NCBI RefSeq assembly: GCF_024166365.1
Contig: NC_064820.1
Location: 146,402,001-146,466,000, forward strand
Length of the DNA: 64,000 nucleotides
DNA from: Elephas maximus indicus
Taxonomy: Eukaryota; Chordata; Mammalia; Proboscidea; Elephantidae
Direction: 5' to 3'
Shown one piece after another: positions 29,861-41,429 of the stretch (the stretch's first letter is position 1; the number at the start of each line of letters is the position of its first letter). Below the pieces are notes generated by a model. It did not search any database. It had not been told where the DNA came from and worked only from the letters and a program-made list of their open reading frames with translations. The position numbers were made by a program, and so were the translations under genes.

Positions 29861-31224
29861 CAGGAAGCCACAGCCCCAGCAGACAGGCTCTGGCTCCACC
29901 TTGCCTCCTTCCTCCCCCAGCTGAGCCCAGCTGCACCCTGCTGTTCAGGGTGGGCTTCATCACTCCACCCAGTGCCCGTGAGGAGACTGTGCCCCCTGGT
30001 CCTCCAGCAGAACAGACAAGCCCGAGTGACTCAGCACTACCTGGTGCGTGGCTTGCCAACCCGTGGTTGGCGACAGGCCATGAGTCACAAATTACAGGCC
30101 TCCTGCCCAAGTGGGCTTTGCCAGCCTGTGAGCCAGTAGTGCTGGCAGAGAGCTCCAGAGCTCTAGGCTTGGGGTGATGGGGGAAGGAAGGCCCGGACAG
30201 GAGCAACAGACTGGGCACTCTTACAGCCGACCAACACCAGCCCACATGAGGCTTGAGGCTCCCAGGCCACAGGGCCAAGGCCCAGTTTCAGAGGTGCAAG
30301 CCCAGGGGAGGGGGAGATTGGACACGCTCTGGCCAGGTCTTCCCCGGCTGGCTGGTGTCAGAGACCAGAGAAGTTTACAAGCCAGCATTCTCCAACAAAA
30401 ACTATGGGAAAGTCCAAAGCTAGGATGTCACCACATGCAGTGGGTGTTGGACCCTGGGAGGCGCTCCTCTACCCTCCAAGACGTGCCCTGCACCCAGGAC
30501 CCGGAGCAGCTTGGCTCACAGTGCCGGCTGGCCAGAGGGCTGATGCACGCTTTCTAAAGCTCCCCACCAAATGGGAACTGACACCACAGGACTTCTGAGC
30601 ATTGGCACATCTTCGGACCATTTCAGCATGCTTGGCCAGGGCAGCAAGGGCCTCCCAGGTTTTCAGAGACCTGGGTCATTCTTTTGTGCTAGAATAACGA
30701 GGCCAGCCACACCCCGCACCCCCCTCAACCCTGCCCCACAGAAAATCCCTCTAGTTCAAGAACAGATTCTCAGTAAAAAAAAAAACCCAAAGCCAACTTA
30801 AATATTACCCAAGTCAAGCCATATGTCTTGTTTTCTTTTTTTTATTATGTATGTTTGATTGTGTGGCTGAAGGTGCAGAAGAGAGACAGAAGCAGGGCCA
30901 GAGTCAGGCTAGGGCAGAGGCCTGGGGAGAGTGGGTGTCTCCCTCAGGAGCAGTCACACCCACACCCAGGACACCATCCTCCACTCCACAGATCCATGAA
31001 ATCTATAGGCCTCCTGCAACCTATAAACCCTCCTGAGCCCTCACTGCCCCACTAAGTACTCTGCTGTTGATGACTTGTTTACATATGAGGCTGCTGGCCT
31101 CAGCAACTGCATAGAATAGGCTGGATGCCAGACCCTAATCAGCAGGTGCTGGGCACAATGAAGCCAATGGCAAGACTAATGAGAGACTGACCCTTCTCCA
31201 TGGCAGCCAGACAAAACTTTGTGC
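29861..31224. other. No gene recognised
   Basis: GC-rich single-copy-looking DNA for most of its length, with a short A-run near 30776 and a T-rich spot near 30838. Overlapping open frames (146 codons reverse at 29838-30278; 127 forward at 30174-30557) have no recognised domain and no clear splice context. Confidence 0.4.
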
Positions 31225-31565
31225 CATTTCTTGTTGTTCTTGGTAATTGCTGAAGAGCCAGCTCTGACTCATGGCAATCTTATGTATAATAGAAGAAAAC
31301 GCTGCCCAGTCCTGTACCATCTTCATGATCATTGGTATGTCTGAGTCCGGCTGGACAATATTTTGTTCTAATCCATAGGGTTTGCACTGGCTAATTTTCG
31401 GAAATAGATCGCCAATCCTTTCTTCCTAATCTGTCTTAGTCTGGAAGCTCTGCTGAAACCTGTCCACCATGAGTGACCCTTCTGATATTTGAAATACTGG
31501 TGGTATAGCTTCCAGCATCACAGCAACATCCAAACCACCACAGTACTACAAACTGACAGACCGAT
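31225..31565 (-). mobile_element. RTE-derived composite: 5' region joined to 3' tail
   Basis: In minus-strand order, the first part (31385-31565) matches the RTE 5' region seen at 12420-12620 and the last part (31225-31325) matches the RTE 3' tail. The whole coding region is missing. At about 340 bp it has the form of a non-autonomous, SINE-like RTE derivative. Confidence 0.75.
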
Positions 31566-31844
31566 GGTGAGTGCCATTTCTTGGGAAGCAATAATAATAA
31601 TAAAGATAACAATAATAATAGTGGTCACCATATACTGAATTGCAACCATGCTCTAGCTCCCAAGCTGATGCATCTTAAACTCATTCTCCCAGCTGATGCT
31701 CAGCCACCCATTCAACATGAGGTGTTGGCATCCCCAATGCCTGGCACAGTTTCTGTCACCAGGAAGGTGCTCAGGAAATATTGCTGAATGCATAATGAGA
31801 GGTTGGTACAGATAAATAAACCAAAGCCCTTCCTAGTCAAGGTA
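31566..31844. other. AAT microsatellite and unresolved DNA
   Basis: An impure ATA/AAT repeat lies at 31590-31620. The remainder resembles a decayed L2 or MIR end near 31740-31800 ('gcctggcacagtttctgtca', 'aggtgctcaggaaatattgc'). Confidence 0.45.
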
Positions 31845-33409
31845 CTTTTTCTGAACTTTTTTTTTAAATCATTTCCCTCTCAGAGATGTATACTTATGAA
31901 CAGACATATGTTGCTTTATTTAATTTTGAAGCATTTCAAACACTCAGAAAAGAACGGAAAATATGATAGACTAAACTATTTTCAAAAAGTAAAGAATTTA
32001 TAAATGGATTTAGATGACTTATAAAGGGGTAGGGAAGGAGGACACAGGTAATAAATGGTGCTGGTAAAATTCTAGTTTTTAAGTTGGTTAGAGGGTTCCT
32101 GGGGTTTATTTTTAAATTGCTTCATAAGTCACATATATTGCATATATCATTCTAGATGTGTTAAGTATATTACATGGAAACCTTTTTTAAAAACTAAACA
32201 ATATAGTAGACATATCTGAACCCACCATCCATATCTAGCAAGTAATATTTTGCTTCAGATCTTCTCCCTTGATTTTTTCAGGAAATAAACTTAACAGATC
32301 CTGCTAAAGTCCCGCATACCATCCTGTTTCCCATCTTCCCTCCTGGAGATAAGTTTTTATTTCACATTTGTATATCCATCTTATATCCAGCCACTTTACT
32401 GAACTCTTCTTAGTTGTAGATTTTGTAACTTAGTTGCAACTCCTCTTGCTGGTAGATTTTCTTGAAAATTTATGTTGACAATCATAGATTTTAATTTTTT
32501 TTCATTTTAATTCTTATTCTTTAAAAAAAAAAAAAACTTTTTTCTTGTCGAATTATGCTGACCAAAACATTTCATACAATGTTAAATGGTATCAGCAATA
32601 GCAGACATATTTTTCTCATGCCTGATTTTAAATGAAGTCCCTCAAATATTTTACCGTTAAGGATATTGTTTGCTGTAAGTATTTAACAGATACCCTTTAT
32701 CAGGTTCAGAAAGCTTTCTTTAACTCTGAGTTTCTTAAGTGTTTTTATAATGAGTGGTGTTAAATTTTTTAATCAAATTTTTTTGTTTGTATTTATTGAG
32801 ATGATCATATGGTTTTTCTTCTTTCCTCTGTTAATATGGTAAATTATTTTGATTTTTCTAATTTTAAATTGTCCTGGATTCCCTGCTTGATTTTATATAT
32901 ATATTTATTTTAATTTGGGCTTTTTGCCTTTCTCTTCATAAGTGTGATTTCTCATGTTGTCCTTGGCCAGTTTATATTAACCTTATAAAATTAGGAAGCA
33001 TTCCCTCCTTTTCAATTTCTAGAACAGCTTAAATAAAAGAGGGATTATCTACTCGATAAATAATTTGGTAAAGTCACCTATAAAAGTATCTGTGCCTGTT
33101 GCTTTATGGGTATATTGAAGAGTTGTGTTTTGTTTTCTTTTTAATAAACTTTTAATTTTGGAATGATATTAGGTTTACAGAAAAGATACAAAGATAGCAA
33201 AGAGAGTTCTCACACACCACTCACCCAGTTTCCCCTAGTGTTAACGTCTTATATAACGTGGTACATTTGTCAAGACTAAGGAACTAACATTGGGACATAC
33301 GATTAACTAGAGATTTTATTTGTATTTCACTAGTTTTTCCACTAATGTCCTTTTTCTGTTCTTGGATCCAATCTGGGATTCTACATTATGTTTAGGGAGT
33401 GTTGATTTT

Positions 33410-33660
33410 TATGTTTATTTAACAGTTGATGCTGGCTGTCAACTGAGCCACATGTCTCCATTAGGTTATTCTGGGCTTTCATGTTAGCAGAAAGATCCCA
33501 AGAAGCAGCAAATTAGGGAAAGCCCAGGTACACAAGTGCTGTTCCAGACTGTTTGTGTTCTTTTTGCTAATGTCCTATTGGCCAAAGCAAGTCATGTGGC
33601 CACATACTAAATCAATATGGGAGGGATTACGCATAGGAAAGAATACAGGACTAATTCCCA
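33410..33660 (-). repeat. Possible old LTR fragment
   Basis: 'tattggccaaagcaagtcat' with 'gtggccacatactaaatcaa' and 'atatgggagggatta' resembles an antisense mammalian LTR. The family is not certain. Confidence 0.45.
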
Positions 33661-33961
33661 TTTTTTTCTTCTTTTTTTCTGTTATGCTTTTCTACTTCTT
33701 GAGTGGGACCTTCAGCTGATTAATTTTTAGTCTTTTTCTTTTTTCAATATATTCCTTATGTTTGTATTTTCTAATCACTGGGTCTTCTATTTCTCCAACA
33801 GCTAAAGCTCGTTAATTGTGTTATTCTGATCTTCTGTATTTCCACTAAGATTTACAGCTTGATATATTCTTTTTAAAAGAGGTATATTAATTTCCCCACA
33901 ATTATTATAGATTTTTCAATTTCTTTACTTGTAATGCTGTCAATTTTTGTTCCAAATATTT

Positions 33962-34116
33962 GGGGGCTGGCAGTGCAGTGGTCAAGACCTTGGCTGCAAA
34001 CCAAAAGTTTGGCAGTTTGAATCTACCAGCTGCTCGTTGGAAACCCTATAGGGCAGTTCTACTCTGTCCTACAGGGTCTCTATGAGTCAAACTCAACTCT
34101 ACAGAAATAGGTAGTA
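33962..34116 (+). mobile_element. AfroSINE, short type, one of inverted pair
   Basis: The head 'ggggctggcagtgcagtggt' and tail ending 'tctacagaaataggtagta' are recognisable but diverged. A second copy is inserted at its tail in the opposite orientation. Confidence 0.88.
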
Positions 34117-34117
34117 A

Positions 34118-34294
34118 ACAAAAAAAAAGAAAAAACCAAACCCGTTGCCATGGAATTGATTCCGACTCATAGAGATCCTATAGGACAGAGTAGAACTTGC
34201 CCCATAGAATTTCCAACGGGTGCCTGGTGAATTCTAACTGCCGACCTTTTGGTTAGCAGCTGTAGCACTTAACCACTATACCACCAGGGTTTCC
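34118..34294 (-). mobile_element. AfroSINE, short type, one of inverted pair
   Basis: Complete minus-strand copy. AATAGGTAGT before it and AATGGGTAGT after it look like a target duplication taken from the tail of the plus-strand copy, so this insertion came second. Confidence 0.93.
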
Positions 34295-36180
34295 AATGGG
34301 TAGTTGTAGTATAATACTAGGTATAAATAAAGTTAATGATCCTTATATATTCTTGATGAATTGTTCCTTTTATTATATGGAATATAACCTTAATATGCTA
34401 TTTGCCTTAAAGTTTCTTTTTAAGTATATTTCCCATACACTCAATTTCTTCAGATGATTATTCCTTTGCATTCCTCATGCATATTCCTTTTATTTTCCAT
34501 CTGCTTACTTTAAATCTTTTTGTGTCATTACGTTTTAGGTTTGTCTCTTATAAAAGAATATGGCTGTGTTTTTGTTTTGTTTCTCTTCTAACCTGAAAAT
34601 CACTATCCTTTAATTCACTTACTCTTACTGTGATTTTAATATATTTATATTTATACCTACTAAATTAGTATATTGGTTCATCTGCTTTTTCAAAGATACC
34701 AAGTTAAAAATGACTTGAGAAAGATGGAAATTTTTATCTTTCACAAAAAACTTCTAGCTGGTATGGTGGCTTTCCTCCACAAAATTATAAGTGGCCCAGG
34801 CTCCTTCTTTCTTTTTACTCTGCCATTCTCAATACACAGCTTCTCTCTTGTGATACAAGATAGATGATTCAGCTCTTGCCATTACTTCTGAGTTCCTTTC
34901 AACTAGAAGTGGAAAAGGAGAAAGAGCACGGAATTTCCCCTCCTTTTAATGACAACCCAAAAATTGCAACTCCGCTCTGGTCACGTACCATTGGCCACAT
35001 CTACCTATAATGGAAGCTTGGCTAAAAATTCTATCACCGTGTGAGAAAGGAAGAACAGATATAAAGGGTTAAGTAACAATCTTGGCCACATCTGCCATTC
35101 TGGTTGTCTATTGATTATTTTCTTTGCTTCTTTTTTTCTGCTTTTGAATGGTTTGATCATATTTTCTTCTTTTTCCCTACTGGTTTAGAAGTTATGCATT
35201 TTATTTTTTATACTTTTAGTAGCTGTCTTTATATTTTTAACATACATAACTGTTTCAATAAAGTCTAAATATAAAGAATTATCTTTAGCCCAGAGGCAGA
35301 TCCAGGTTTTATGGACCGTGAAGCTTATTTAATTTGGGAACCCTCTTTAAGAAAAAAGGATAATAATAAATGAGCTTGTACTTCCTTAGCTTCATGATAA
35401 ATTTGCTTTCTGCTCTATCCTCTTCCAAAACAACAAAAGAGCCTTAGAATTCTTTACTCTAGTCACCCTGCCTCATCTTCTATACTATTGTCCAGTATTT
35501 TGTTTTTTCTTGTTTTTAAACCCTCCACAATTACTTGCTATTATTTTTGCTTTTTATATACAAAGCTTATTTAGATTTACCCACATGTATTTTATTTCCT
35601 CTATATTGCTTCTTGCATTCTACTCCTTCCTTCAGTATTTAATTTCCTTCTTTCTGAGCTACAGAAAGGCTACATCCTTTAGCAGTTCTTTCAATGAGGG
35701 CACGTAAGTGAAAATCTTTCTTAGTCCTTTTATGCCTAAAAATGTCTATATTTTGCACTCAGATACTAACTGTAGGTTGGCATATAATTTTCGGATGACA
35801 AATATTTTCTCTGACCACTTTGAAGATATTAGTCTGGCCTCTTTTGTTGCTGATGAGAAGGTTGTTTAATCTAATAATCATGTCTTTGTAGATAATTTTC
35901 TTTTTTGTGTGGTTTCTTTTAGAATTTTCTTACTGCCTTTGGTGTCATGAAGCTTCACTACAACGTGGCTAGGAATAGAGTCATTTATATTTTTCTGCTT
36001 GCAGATCACTGTGCCTCTTTAACTTGAGGATTCACATATCCATCTGTTCTGAAAAGTTATTCACCATCAGCTCTGTATACTGCTTCTTTCCCATTCTCTT
36101 CTTCTGAAATTCGTATTAGAGGTGTTTGACCTGCCCGTTCTTTTGATCTCTTTTTCTCGTATGTTTCCAATCTTTAAAAA

Positions 36181-37249
36181 TTTCTGTGTTGAACTGGTGC
36201 AGTCATGGAAGGTGAATTTAGAACAGAAAAAAAGTTATTTGGGAGGCGATTTTTGGGGAGGGGGAGGGAAGCTGGATGTGTTTTCAGAAAGCAAATTTTA
36301 CTTAGTAGCGGTATCCTCTGAGGGTCCCTGCAAAACATAGGCCCATACAGCTATAACCATGTTTTACTGTGCTTTCAGAAGAAAATAAAGATGAATGTTA
36401 AAGAAATCAGAAGCATAGAATGACTTAGAGCAATAAACAGCCAAGTTAGAAACAAGAACTTACAAAGGATCGCCAAATCTGACTAGAGAAGAGGGATTTT
36501 TTTAAAAACGTTCTCTGAACCTTCTGTTGAAAGACTGAAGGGGTCCATCTAAATGTAATGTTTCAGCTGTGGCTCAAGCCCCTGAATGCAACCCAAGAGA
36601 ATCAGACCTCTCTTCAACAGTCCTTCCCCACCACCCATCCCCCAATAATTCAGTACTGTCCTCAACTAAGTGAGGGGCCAGCTGGAAATGGATGGAGGAT
36701 GGGAGGACATGATAACCCAGTAGAGGTGGGAGGGTTCTCCTGAAGCCAGCTATTGGACCTGGCCCAGCTTCTCACCACCCTTTAGGGAGAAAGCTGAATG
36801 TTTGCAAGTCAAAGTCCTGTAAAAGCTCTCACCCTCACCCCAGACCTCCCAAGTAGCACTGGGGAGAAGAGAAGGGTGAAAAAAACAGACCCAGGATCGC
36901 TGGGAGACAGGACTGGGGCCTTCGCTGGGGTCATGCTCCTGCTTTATAACGTTTCTCGTCATTTCTCCACCTTTGAGGGTTTGGATTGGAATGAGGGTAC
37001 TTTTTATACCCATTGTGGATGGGGGGATGGAGAATGCCTGAGCCCCGACCACATCCTTGGACACCTGGCTACCAGTAGGCAGAGTCCAAGAGGGCCCGTT
37101 CAGAAGGGCTCTGCTCTGCACACAACCCCCTCCTCATTTTCCACTCTGTGACTCATGCAAGCTGTGCAGTCTGGAAGGAGCTCTGTGCTCTGAAGGAACA
37201 TGGGCATCTAGCTCTGCACTAACTCTTACCTCCCAGCTGTCAGATCTAC
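36181..37249. other. No gene or repeat recognised
   Basis: Single-copy-looking DNA. Overlapping open frames of 117 and 123 codons on opposite strands (36750-37151) have no domain I know. Confidence 0.4.
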
Positions 37250-37390
37250 CCTGAAGGAGCTTTCACCTCCCAAGGCTTCAGCCTTCTCACCTGTGAAATG
37301 GGGATAATAATATTTGTTCATCCACTACAGAGAAACCAAAGAGAAAAGTATGCTAAAGTGTTGTGAGTCCTGAGGGTTGCTATTTAAATT
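37250..37390 (-). repeat. MIR fragment
   Basis: Plus-strand 'ggcttcagccttctcacctg' and 'tgaaatggggataataatat' is the MIR core in reverse. Confidence 0.7.
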
Positions 37391-37406
37391 CAGAAATTAT
37401 TAAAAA

Positions 37407-37574
37407 ACAAAAAAACAAAGCCATTGCTGTCGAGTCAATTCCAACCCATAGTGACCCTATAATATGACAGAGTAGAACTGCCCCATAGGGTTTCCAAGGA
37501 GTTGCTGGTGGATTCGAACTACCAACCTTTTGGTTAGCAGCCGTAGCACTTAACCATTGTGCCACCAGGGCTCC
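37407..37574 (-). mobile_element. AfroSINE, short type, with perfect target duplication
   Basis: Perfect 12-bp duplication AATTATTAAAAA at 37395-37406 and 37575-37586. All AfroSINE landmarks are present. Confidence 0.96.
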
Positions 37575-37794
37575 AATTATTAAAAAGCCTGGTAAATTTT
37601 TTTCTTTATATACTTAGAATTTAAATTTTATTTAAATCAGATTTATTTTAAGATTAATACATGGTTATGGTATAAGGTATAAAAAATTTTTCAGAAAAGT
37701 TTAAGATGATCATAATCATTCATAATCCCAGCGTCCAGAGAGAACCGCTATTAAGTATCCTATTTCCTTCCGGTCTTTTATATATACATTGTTA

Positions 37795-37957
37795 AAAGCC
37801 CCCACCCACTGCCGTGGAGTCTATTCCAACTCATAGCGACCCTATAGGACAGAGTAGAACTGCCCCATGGAGTTTCCAAGGAGCGCCTGGTGTATTCGAA
37901 CTGCCGACCTCTTGGTTAGCAGCTATAGCACTTAACCACTACACCACAAGGGTTTCC
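37795..37957 (-). mobile_element. AfroSINE, short type, at RTE border
   Basis: 13-bp duplication with one mismatch (ATATACATTGTTA at 37782-37794; ATATACATCGTTA at 37958-37970). The right repeat overlaps the RTE 3' end, so the SINE landed exactly at the L1/RTE junction, after the RTE insertion. Confidence 0.95.
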
Positions 37958-37966
37958 ATATACATC

Positions 37967-38442
37967 GTTAGGTGCCATCAAGTCCGTTCTGACTTATAGC
38001 AACGCCGTGTACAACAGACTAAAACACTGCCCAGTCTTGCACCATCCTCACAACTGTTGTTATGCTTGAGCCCATTGTTGCAGCCACTGTGTCAGGCCAT
38101 CTCATTGAGGGTCTTCCTCTTTTTCACTGACCCTGTACTCTGCAAAGCATGATGTCCTTCTCCAGGGACTCATCCCTCCTGACAACATGTCCAAAGTATG
38201 TGAGAGTAGTCTCGCCATCTTTGCTTCTAAGGAGCATTCTGGTTGTACTTCTTCCAAGACAGACTTGTTCTTTTGGCAGTCCATGGTATTTTCAATATTC
38301 TTCACCGACACCACAATTCAAAGGCATCAGTTCTTCTCTGGTCTTATTTACCTTCCACCTTTCGCGTGCATATGAGGCTATTGAAAACACCATGGCTTGG
38401 GTCAGGCGCACCGTACTCCTTAAAGCGACAACTTTGCTATAA
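37967..38442 (-). mobile_element. RTE LINE 3' end
   Basis: 'gttaggtgccatcaagtccg' starts the tail. The body runs through the C-terminal coding part (reverse frame 38102-38314 with 'NKSVLEEVQPECSLEAKMAR' and a similar frame at 58121). It is 5'-truncated and broken. Confidence 0.9.
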
Positions 38443-38989
38443 TTGTTGCAAAATAGAATAATCTTTATCTGGGAGTTCATATAATCTTGTATCAGGAGTT
38501 TTTTGTTTTGTTTTGTTTTGTAGTAAATATTCTTCTATATCATCCTTGCAAACGACGTGCAGCCATGGATTTTTTCCAAGGGTACCTGCCTGTGAAAGGC
38601 TAGATAATTAGTGAACGTAACAATCTCTGCTGCTCCACATTGCTGCCGTTTCCCAGTTCTAAACAACGCTCAAGGCCCTTTTCCGACATGCGGCTTTGCA
38701 CGCATCTATGATTATTTTCTTAGCCGCAGTGGAATTGCTGGATCAGAGGTCGGCACTGTTATAAGTACTGAACACAAATATGTTGCCAAACTGGCCTACT
38801 GGATATTTCATTGAAAACTTGAATACCCCATTCCCCATCTCCTTCTACACGCTTGGGCCCCACCTAACCCTCCTCCAGAGGAAACTGTGGGGGGTTCTGA
38901 CAGTCCTGCCCTGAGTCCGGACAGGGTGACAAATCTTTAAAGAGGCTTTAGGAGCAAACCGTAAACACCTCGTTCCTGGGAACTGGGAG

Positions 38990-39385
38990 GTGGATTCTCC
39001 CGGAGCCCCCCGGGTCCAGGCCTTCCCGGGGTATGAATTTGCAAAGAGTGCCCAGCAGGCGCCATGAGGCTCATTCCCACGCAAAGCGCTCCGCCACTCA
39101 CTGCCAAGGTGCGGGCGCGGCAGAGCCGGCGCCGCGCTGGGAGAGTGGCTGCAAACGCTTGCACTTCAAAGCGCCCGGCTTGGAGCGGGCAGAGGAAAGG
39201 GCTGGGCTCAGGGCCCACAAAGGGAAGCCTCCTGGGGCTGAGCCCCCCGCCTCCCCAACCGACCCGGAAGGGGCGAGCGTGCCGGAGCCGTGCTGGCGCT
39301 GCGCTGACAGGAGCAACCTCCTCTGTGGCCACAGGCTCAGCCCTGTCCCGGAGACCCTCAGCGCCCCCAGCCTTGGGCACTTTTA
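38990..39385. promoter_or_regulatory. CpG-rich island
   Basis: By eye I count about 28 CpG in some 360 bp, far above the surrounding DNA, with GC-box-like words such as GGTGCGGGCGCGGC and GCCGGCGCCGCGC. No repeat explains it. Such islands mark promoters or regulatory regions active in the germ line. Long open frames on both strands (155 codons forward at 39064-39531; 172 reverse at 38937-39455) are expected from GC richness and are not called genes. Confidence 0.6.
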
Positions 39386-40894
39386 GTCCAAGTAACGAGA
39401 GGTGGGTTGCAAACAGCTCCACGCAGACCAAAAATAACACCTTGAGCTTTTCCATTGTGCAAAATTCCCCTGAGCCTCGGCTTTCGTTTTATGGGTTACG
39501 GGAGAGTGTTTTGAAAGAAATGAAAAGTTAAGTTTTGAGTTTCCCGAAAGGATTAAAATTCTTGCTCCCCCCCTCCCCAGTTCCAGTATTACTGCTGAGT
39601 TAGTGAGTGATTGGGGGTTGAGGGGTACGGTGGTGGGATCCCCGGGCAGAAGGCTACCTGGCCTTGCCCTGAACTCCCACAGCCTCACAGGATGCCCACA
39701 GATCCCCACTTCTCCTGCCTGCCTAGGAAAGGAGGAAGCCAGTGCCCCTCCCTCCAACCTCCTCCTTGGGTTGGGCCTGTCCCAGGGTAACTCCAGGATG
39801 GAAGGTGGAGTTTCCCCCAGGTCCCCTTTCACATTTGAGGTTCCTGGTAGTGGAGGACCCAGCACTCCAAAAGATGCAGCAGCTCAGAGGGGTCTCAAAT
39901 AGCTGGCCCTAGAGGCGTCTCCCACTTCCAGGAAGGAACATCCTGGGCCCATCTTACAGAAACCTAAGATGCCCACTCATTGATTTATTTAACAAGCATC
40001 TGTTAATCGCCAAGTGCTGAGCAGCCCTGAGGGAGCTTTTTCTGATGGTCAGTGTTGCTGATGTTCACGAACTGAGTCCTTAGGGTCAAACGACAGGGGG
40101 CCTGGTGAGCCACAGGGTGCCAAGGTTCAGCTCTGGGTAGAAGCACTGACCAAATGCCCACCAGCGAGCGTCTGACCCTCAGTATGTAACTTGCCCAACT
40201 CCAAAGGAGAAGGCAGGGATTACCCTCTGTCCTAGCCTGGCCACAGGGGGAATGTGACCATCCTCTGGTGCAGAAGTGTCCCTCCTGAGGCCACCAGGAA
40301 GGTCCGAGAAGGGAGTGAGTCCTTCTGGATATTTAGTTCCAAGAGTACACGCTCTGGGTCCTTACCCCCATCCCAATACTGCTACCCCAACCCTGGTGTG
40401 ACCTCCTGCAGTCCAGCTGGAAACAAAGACAGCCTCAGGGTCCTGAAACCTCAAGACCTTTAGAAGACCCTCTCTGGGGATGTGGTCTCCTGTTGTTTCT
40501 TTTATGAAAACCCCAGAGCACTTCCCAATCAGGCTGTGTAAACAGCTCACCGCCAGCCTCAGAGCCCTTCATTAGGCTCCAAAGGGAAGACTGGCGCAGG
40601 CACTGGCAGGCAGGGGAGGGGCTGGCTGCCCAAAAGGCTGGTCCTGAAGCTGTATCTAGAGTCAAGATGCCACGGGCTTTCAGGCAGAGCCGGAACATCT
40701 GACCAGACAGTCCTGCTAGCCAGACCTCTGGGCCAGTGTCCTGCAGGGCCGTGAACCAAGAGAGATGCCAGTTAGTGCACCCCCCTCCCAGTAGGAGGAG
40801 GGGTCCAGGATGAATACTCCCTGAACATTGTCTCCCATGGGTGATGTGACGCTTTAAGTAAGTGGGTGCTGAGTAGCCAACACCCTGAGATAGG
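39386..40894. other. No gene recognised downstream of CpG island
   Basis: Single-copy-looking DNA, GC-rich at first. A 160-codon reverse frame (39383-39865) has no known domain. No donor or acceptor site could be tied to a convincing exon. Confidence 0.4.
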
Positions 40895-41325
40895 AATTCT
40901 GGACTAGTAGCATCAGCATCAGCTGGGAGCTCATTAGAAATGGAAATTCTCAGGTCCTATCTGTGTGTGGCGTATCCAAGACCTACTGAATCAGAAACTC
41001 CAAGGGTCTGGCCCAGCAATCTAATCTTCAAAAGCTCTCTAGGCAGGGGCTCCATATTATAATTAGCAACCTGTTAATGTTCTATTTCCCATGTTCAAAA
41101 GGGAACACATCAGTTTTGTTTTTTCCCCTTATTATTTTGAAAGAAAGTATTTTCTAACTATTCCAGGTTTCTGCAAAGCTCTAAAATTCTAGCAGAACCT
41201 AGCAACTCAGTAGTTACGAAGCGTAAACGTAAGTTCTAAAGCATTTATCGCCCCCTCCCCCGCCAAAAAAAAGCCCTCCAGGTGATTCTCATGCACAATA
41301 AAGTTTAGCATCATTGCTCTGGAGT
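40895..41325 (-). repeat. MER5A, interrupted
   Basis: 'gcatcagcatcagctgggag', 'actgaatcagaaactccaag' and 'ggcccagcaatctaatctt' are followed, after about 230 bp of other AT-rich DNA, by 'gccctccaggtgattctcat'. This is either one MER5A with an insertion or two fragments. Confidence 0.75.
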
Positions 41326-41429
41326 GAGGAGGACATATTATTTCACCCTCTACTTGAATACCTCCTCTGATGAAGATCTCATTACCAATGAAGACAACTA
41401 CCCTTGAGTTGGGCCAGGCTGACACACAC

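Larger units (their letters stand above)
31845..36180 (-). mobile_element. Degraded old L1, ORF1 to ORF2
   Basis: The plus strand is T-rich throughout, and landmarks of an antisense L1 appear in order. Reverse transcriptase region: 'ttattgagatgatcatatgg' near 32798. Other ORF2-like text: 'attcttgatgaattgttcct' near 34349. ORF1-like region: 'gcctcttttgttgctgatga' near 35838 and on to about 36150. Stops and indels are everywhere. An old LTR-like piece and two AfroSINEs interrupt it, and 33130-33400 is L1 of a different subfamily. Confidence 0.72.
37610..38800 (-). repeat. Old L1 split by RTE and AfroSINE
   Basis: L1 text in reverse before the break ('atttccttccggtctttta' near 37764) continues after it ('gattattttcttagccgcag' near 38711; 'tggaattgctggatcagagg' near 38732). 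An RTE end and an AfroSINE fill 37795-38442. Confidence 0.75.

Noticed and set aside
38937-39531. 172-codon reverse and 155-codon forward frames over the CpG island
   Set aside because: High GC lowers stop frequency. Translations are rich in Arg, Pro, Ala and Gly without any motif. A first exon here cannot be excluded but is not supported.
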